Shown in pieces: positions 6,073-7,634 of a stretch of DNA of 7,634 bases (the first letter of the stretch is position 1; every line of letters begins with the position of its first letter). Source of the stretch: Methanobacteriota archaeon (lineage in GTDB: Archaea > Thermoplasmatota > Thermoplasmata > UBA10834); assembly GCA_011391345.1 (NCBI GenBank), contig JAABQR010000138.1:1-7634 (forward strand). The letters run 5' to 3'. Under the pieces are notes generated by a model. It did not search any database, had not been told where the DNA came from, and was given only the letters and a program-made list of their open reading frames with translations. Both the position numbers and the translations under genes were made by a program.

Positions 6073-6109
6073 AGCAACTAGCCGATTCCCCACAACCGGT
6101 TCTGGTACG

Positions 6110-7009
6110 ATGGCGGCAGTGATCGAATGCGTCCCGAATTTCAGCGAAGGGCGCAGGAAGGAGGTCGTCGACAGCATAGTGCACTCCCTCAGGTCCGTCC
6201 CCGGCACCAAGGTCCTCGACGTCGAGATGGACCCTGACCACAACAGGAGCGTCGTCACATTTACGGGCAGCAAGGACAGCGTCCAGGAGAGTGCCTTCAG
6301 GGGCGCCCGGGCGGCCATGGAACTGATCGACCTCAACAAGCACACGGGAGAGCACCCGAGGATGGGAGCCCTCGATGTGCTGCCGTTCGTGCCCATCTCT
6401 GGGGCGACGATGGAGGACTGCGTCGAGATCGCGAACAAGGTGGGCGTCAGGATCGCAAAACACCTGAAGATACCCGTTTACATGTACGAAGCTGCCGCGA
6501 GGAGGCCCGAGAGGAAGAACCTCGAGGTCGTGAGAAGGGGGCAGTTCGAGGGCCTGAGGGAGGCTATACTAACTGATGATTCACGGTATCCGGACTACGG
6601 CCCAAGGGCGGTGCACCCCACTGCGGGCGCAATCGCAGTAGGCGCGAGGATGCCGCTCATCGCGTTCAACGTCAACCTGAGGTCCGAGGACGTCGAGGTG
6701 GCGAAGGCGATCGCGAAGAAGATCAGGGCGAGCAGCGGGGGCATGCCCCATGTGAAGGCGCTCGGGTTCCATCTGAAGGACAAGGGGATGGTCCAGGTGT
6801 CGATGAACCTGACCGACTACACGGTCACACCCATCTCGAAGGTCTTCGGCGAAGTCATGAAGGAAGCCGACGCCAAAGGCGTCGAGGTGGCTGAGAGCGA
6901 GATCATAGGCCTGATACCGCTCGACGCCGTTTGCGACCTCGCTGGCAGGTTCCTCAAGGTCCCTAGCTTCGCGAGCAGCCAGGTACTGGAGAGGAGGATC
7001 TGGTGCTGA
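6110..7009 (+). CDS. ftcD: Glutamate formimidoyltransferase
   Basis: This 299-residue protein matches the N-terminal, formiminotransferase half of mammalian FTCD. It moves the formimino group of N-formimino-L-glutamate, a histidine breakdown product, to tetrahydrofolate, releasing glutamate; it acts in the cytosol. The opening IECVPNFSEGRRKEVVDSI is typical. KHTGEHPRMGALDVLPFVP at 77-95 includes His82, aligning without gaps (from memory of the human sequence) to the catalytic His82 of the mammalian enzyme. IPVYMYEAAAR at 140-150, AFNVNLRSEDVEVA at 188-201 and a VSMNLTDYTVTPI segment around 227-239 are further family blocks. Length fits the single-domain form. The start is ATG 6110, 38 nt after a good TATA box. 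Its stop overlaps the cyclodeaminase start by 7 nt. The folate requirement is family knowledge; an archaeal pterin as acceptor cannot be excluded from sequence. Confidence 0.93.
   Translation: MAAVIECVPNFSEGRRKEVVDSIVHSLRSVPGTKVLDVEMDPDHNRSVVTFTGSKDSVQESAFRGARAAMELIDLNKHTGEHPRMGALDVLPFVPISGATMEDCVEIANKVGVRIAKHLKIPVYMYEAAARRPERKNLEVVRRGQFEGLREAILTDDSRYPDYGPRAVHPTAGAIAVGARMPLIAFNVNLRSEDVEVAKAIAKKIRASSGGMPHVKALGFHLKDKGMVQVSMNLTDYTVTPISKVFGEVMKEADAKGVEVAESEIIGLIPLDAVCDLAGRFLKVPSFASSQVLERRIWC
6992..6997 (+). promoter_or_regulatory. Ribosome binding site of the cyclodeaminase
   Basis: AGGAGG at 6992-6997 lies 5 nt before GTG 7003, inside the last codons of the formimidoyltransferase gene. It fixes the GTG start and implies that translation of the second gene is coupled to the first. 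Confidence 0.75.
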
Positions 7010-7599
7010 CGAGCGCGAAGGGACTCAAGGCGTTCTGCGACGAGCTCGCATCCGCTGAGCCGTCCCCAGGAGGCGGGACCGCAGCCGCGGCCGCCGGGGC
7101 CATGGCCGCATCGCTGCTGTCGATGGTGTGTGGCATCACTCTCAAGAACAAGAAGCACGAAAGCAACTGGTCGAAGCTCGCCATGCTGAAGGAGGAGTCA
7201 GATGCGCTCTCGTCCCTCCTGCTAAGGCTCGCGGCAGATGACGCGCTGGCGTACGACAGGGTAGTCGAAACGACCCGAGCGAAACGCGCCGCGCCTGCGG
7301 ACGGGAAGGCGGCGGCCGCGTATGCGGACGCCGTCCGCGTCGCGATGGAGGTCCCGATGTCCACGGCGGAGGCTTGCGTCAAGGTCCTGAGGCTCTCCGA
7401 GAAGGTCTCATCGATCGGCACGAAGAGCGCCTCGTCCGACATCGAGGTCGCGAGACGCCTGGCAGGCGCAGGGGTCGACGGGGCCGTGGCGAACGTCCTT
7501 ATCAACCTGCCTTACTGCGAGGACGCATCCTTCGCGTCAACTGCGAAAAGCAAGGCGGAGGAGCTCCGGCGGGAGAGGAGGCAGTCCCTCGCGCCTTGA
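7003..7599 (+). CDS. fchA: Formimidoyltetrahydrofolate cyclodeaminase
   Basis: This 198-residue protein belongs to the FTCD C-terminal / FchA family, an all-helical enzyme that converts 5-formimidoyl-tetrahydrofolate to 5,10-methenyl-tetrahydrofolate plus ammonia. Visible signatures: the glycine-rich SPGGGTAAAAAGAMAASLL at 21-39 near the N-terminus, followed by MVCGITLKNK; ADDALAYDRVV at 78-88; AMEVPMSTAE at 114-123; and SDIEVARRLAGAGVDGAVANV at 145-165, with NLPY following. The GTG start at 7003 has AGGAGG 5 nt upstream and overlaps the preceding stop by 7 nt. Length is right for the single-domain form. Its neighbour supplies its substrate, which supports the cyclodeaminase role; a methenyl-folate cyclohydrolase activity is an alternative that sequence alone does not exclude. 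The C-terminus is rich in Lys, Glu and Arg. Confidence 0.9.
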   Translation: MLTSAKGLKAFCDELASAEPSPGGGTAAAAAGAMAASLLSMVCGITLKNKKHESNWSKLAMLKEESDALSSLLLRLAADDALAYDRVVETTRAKRAAPADGKAAAAYADAVRVAMEVPMSTAEACVKVLRLSEKVSSIGTKSASSDIEVARRLAGAGVDGAVANVLINLPYCEDASFASTAKSKAEELRRERRQSLAP

Positions 7600-7634
7600 A
7601 CGGTCACTATCTAACGCCAGGAGATGCGCCAAAC
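7600..7634. other. Right window edge, no supported feature
   Basis: These 35 nt follow the cyclodeaminase stop. AGGAG at 7619-7623 directly abuts an ATG at 7624, but zero spacing makes initiation there doubtful and only three codons are visible. No T-tract terminator is seen. Confidence 0.5.

Noticed and set aside
6985..7012. Programmed frameshift fusing the two formimidoyl-folate enzymes
   Set aside because: The two frames differ, but no slippery heptamer is present in the overlap, and the second gene has its own strong ribosome binding site.
7619..7634. Start of another gene at ATG 7624
   Set aside because: The AGGAG touches the ATG with no spacing, and only three codons are present before the window ends.
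1..7634. Mobile element, CRISPR array, toxin-antitoxin or defence system
   Set aside because: No transposase, integrase, terminal repeats, regularly spaced repeats or defence domains were seen; the coding space is filled by conserved housekeeping genes.

Overview
This window looks like a compact, GC-rich archaeal chromosome segment. It carries six confidently recognised housekeeping genes and no sign of mobile DNA, CRISPR or rRNA/tRNA genes. The archaeal markers are a membrane-anchored LonB-type protease, an archaeal-type NMN adenylyltransferase, a Hel308 (Ski2-family) repair helicase and a stand-alone KEOPS subunit Cgi121. TATA-like promoter boxes combined with GGAGG/GAGGTG ribosome binding sites fit the same picture. 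A glutamate formimidoyltransferase plus formimidoyl-folate cyclodeaminase pair implies folate-based one-carbon chemistry. Together with the membrane LonB this makes a Thermoplasmatota-like lineage my best guess, but that placement is inference and not proved here.

Layout. Positions 1-123 hold no confident gene: probably the tail of something outside the window, plus a short T-tract that may end the leftward operon. Positions 3116 down to 124 (minus strand) form a tight operon, lonB - NMN adenylyltransferase - pncC, with gaps of 13 and 4 nt and good Shine-Dalgarno sites. Positions 3117-3332 are a divergent intergenic region with candidate promoters for both directions. Positions 3333-6033 (plus strand) carry hel308 followed at once by cgi121. 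Positions 6034-6109 are a short spacer with a GC hairpin and a clear TATA box. Positions 6110-7599 carry the formimidoyltransferase and the cyclodeaminase, overlapping by 7 nt. The last 35 nt show nothing definite.

How the genes work together. The two small minus-strand enzymes both act on nicotinamide mononucleotide: one makes NAD from it, the other deamidates it to the nicotinate form. The last two plus-strand enzymes catalyse consecutive steps that move the formimino group of formiminoglutamate (from histidine breakdown) to folate and release ammonia, giving methenyl-tetrahydrofolate. Hel308 and Cgi121 have no obvious shared chemistry (DNA repair versus tRNA t6A modification), yet their spacing suggests co-expression. 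Several start codons differ from the longest open frames: TTG for the adenylyltransferase, an internal ATG for hel308, and probably an internal GTG for cgi121. I see no evidence of an undescribed multi-gene system; the most interesting points are gene linkages, a PCNA-binding-like tail on Hel308, and the promoter layout.
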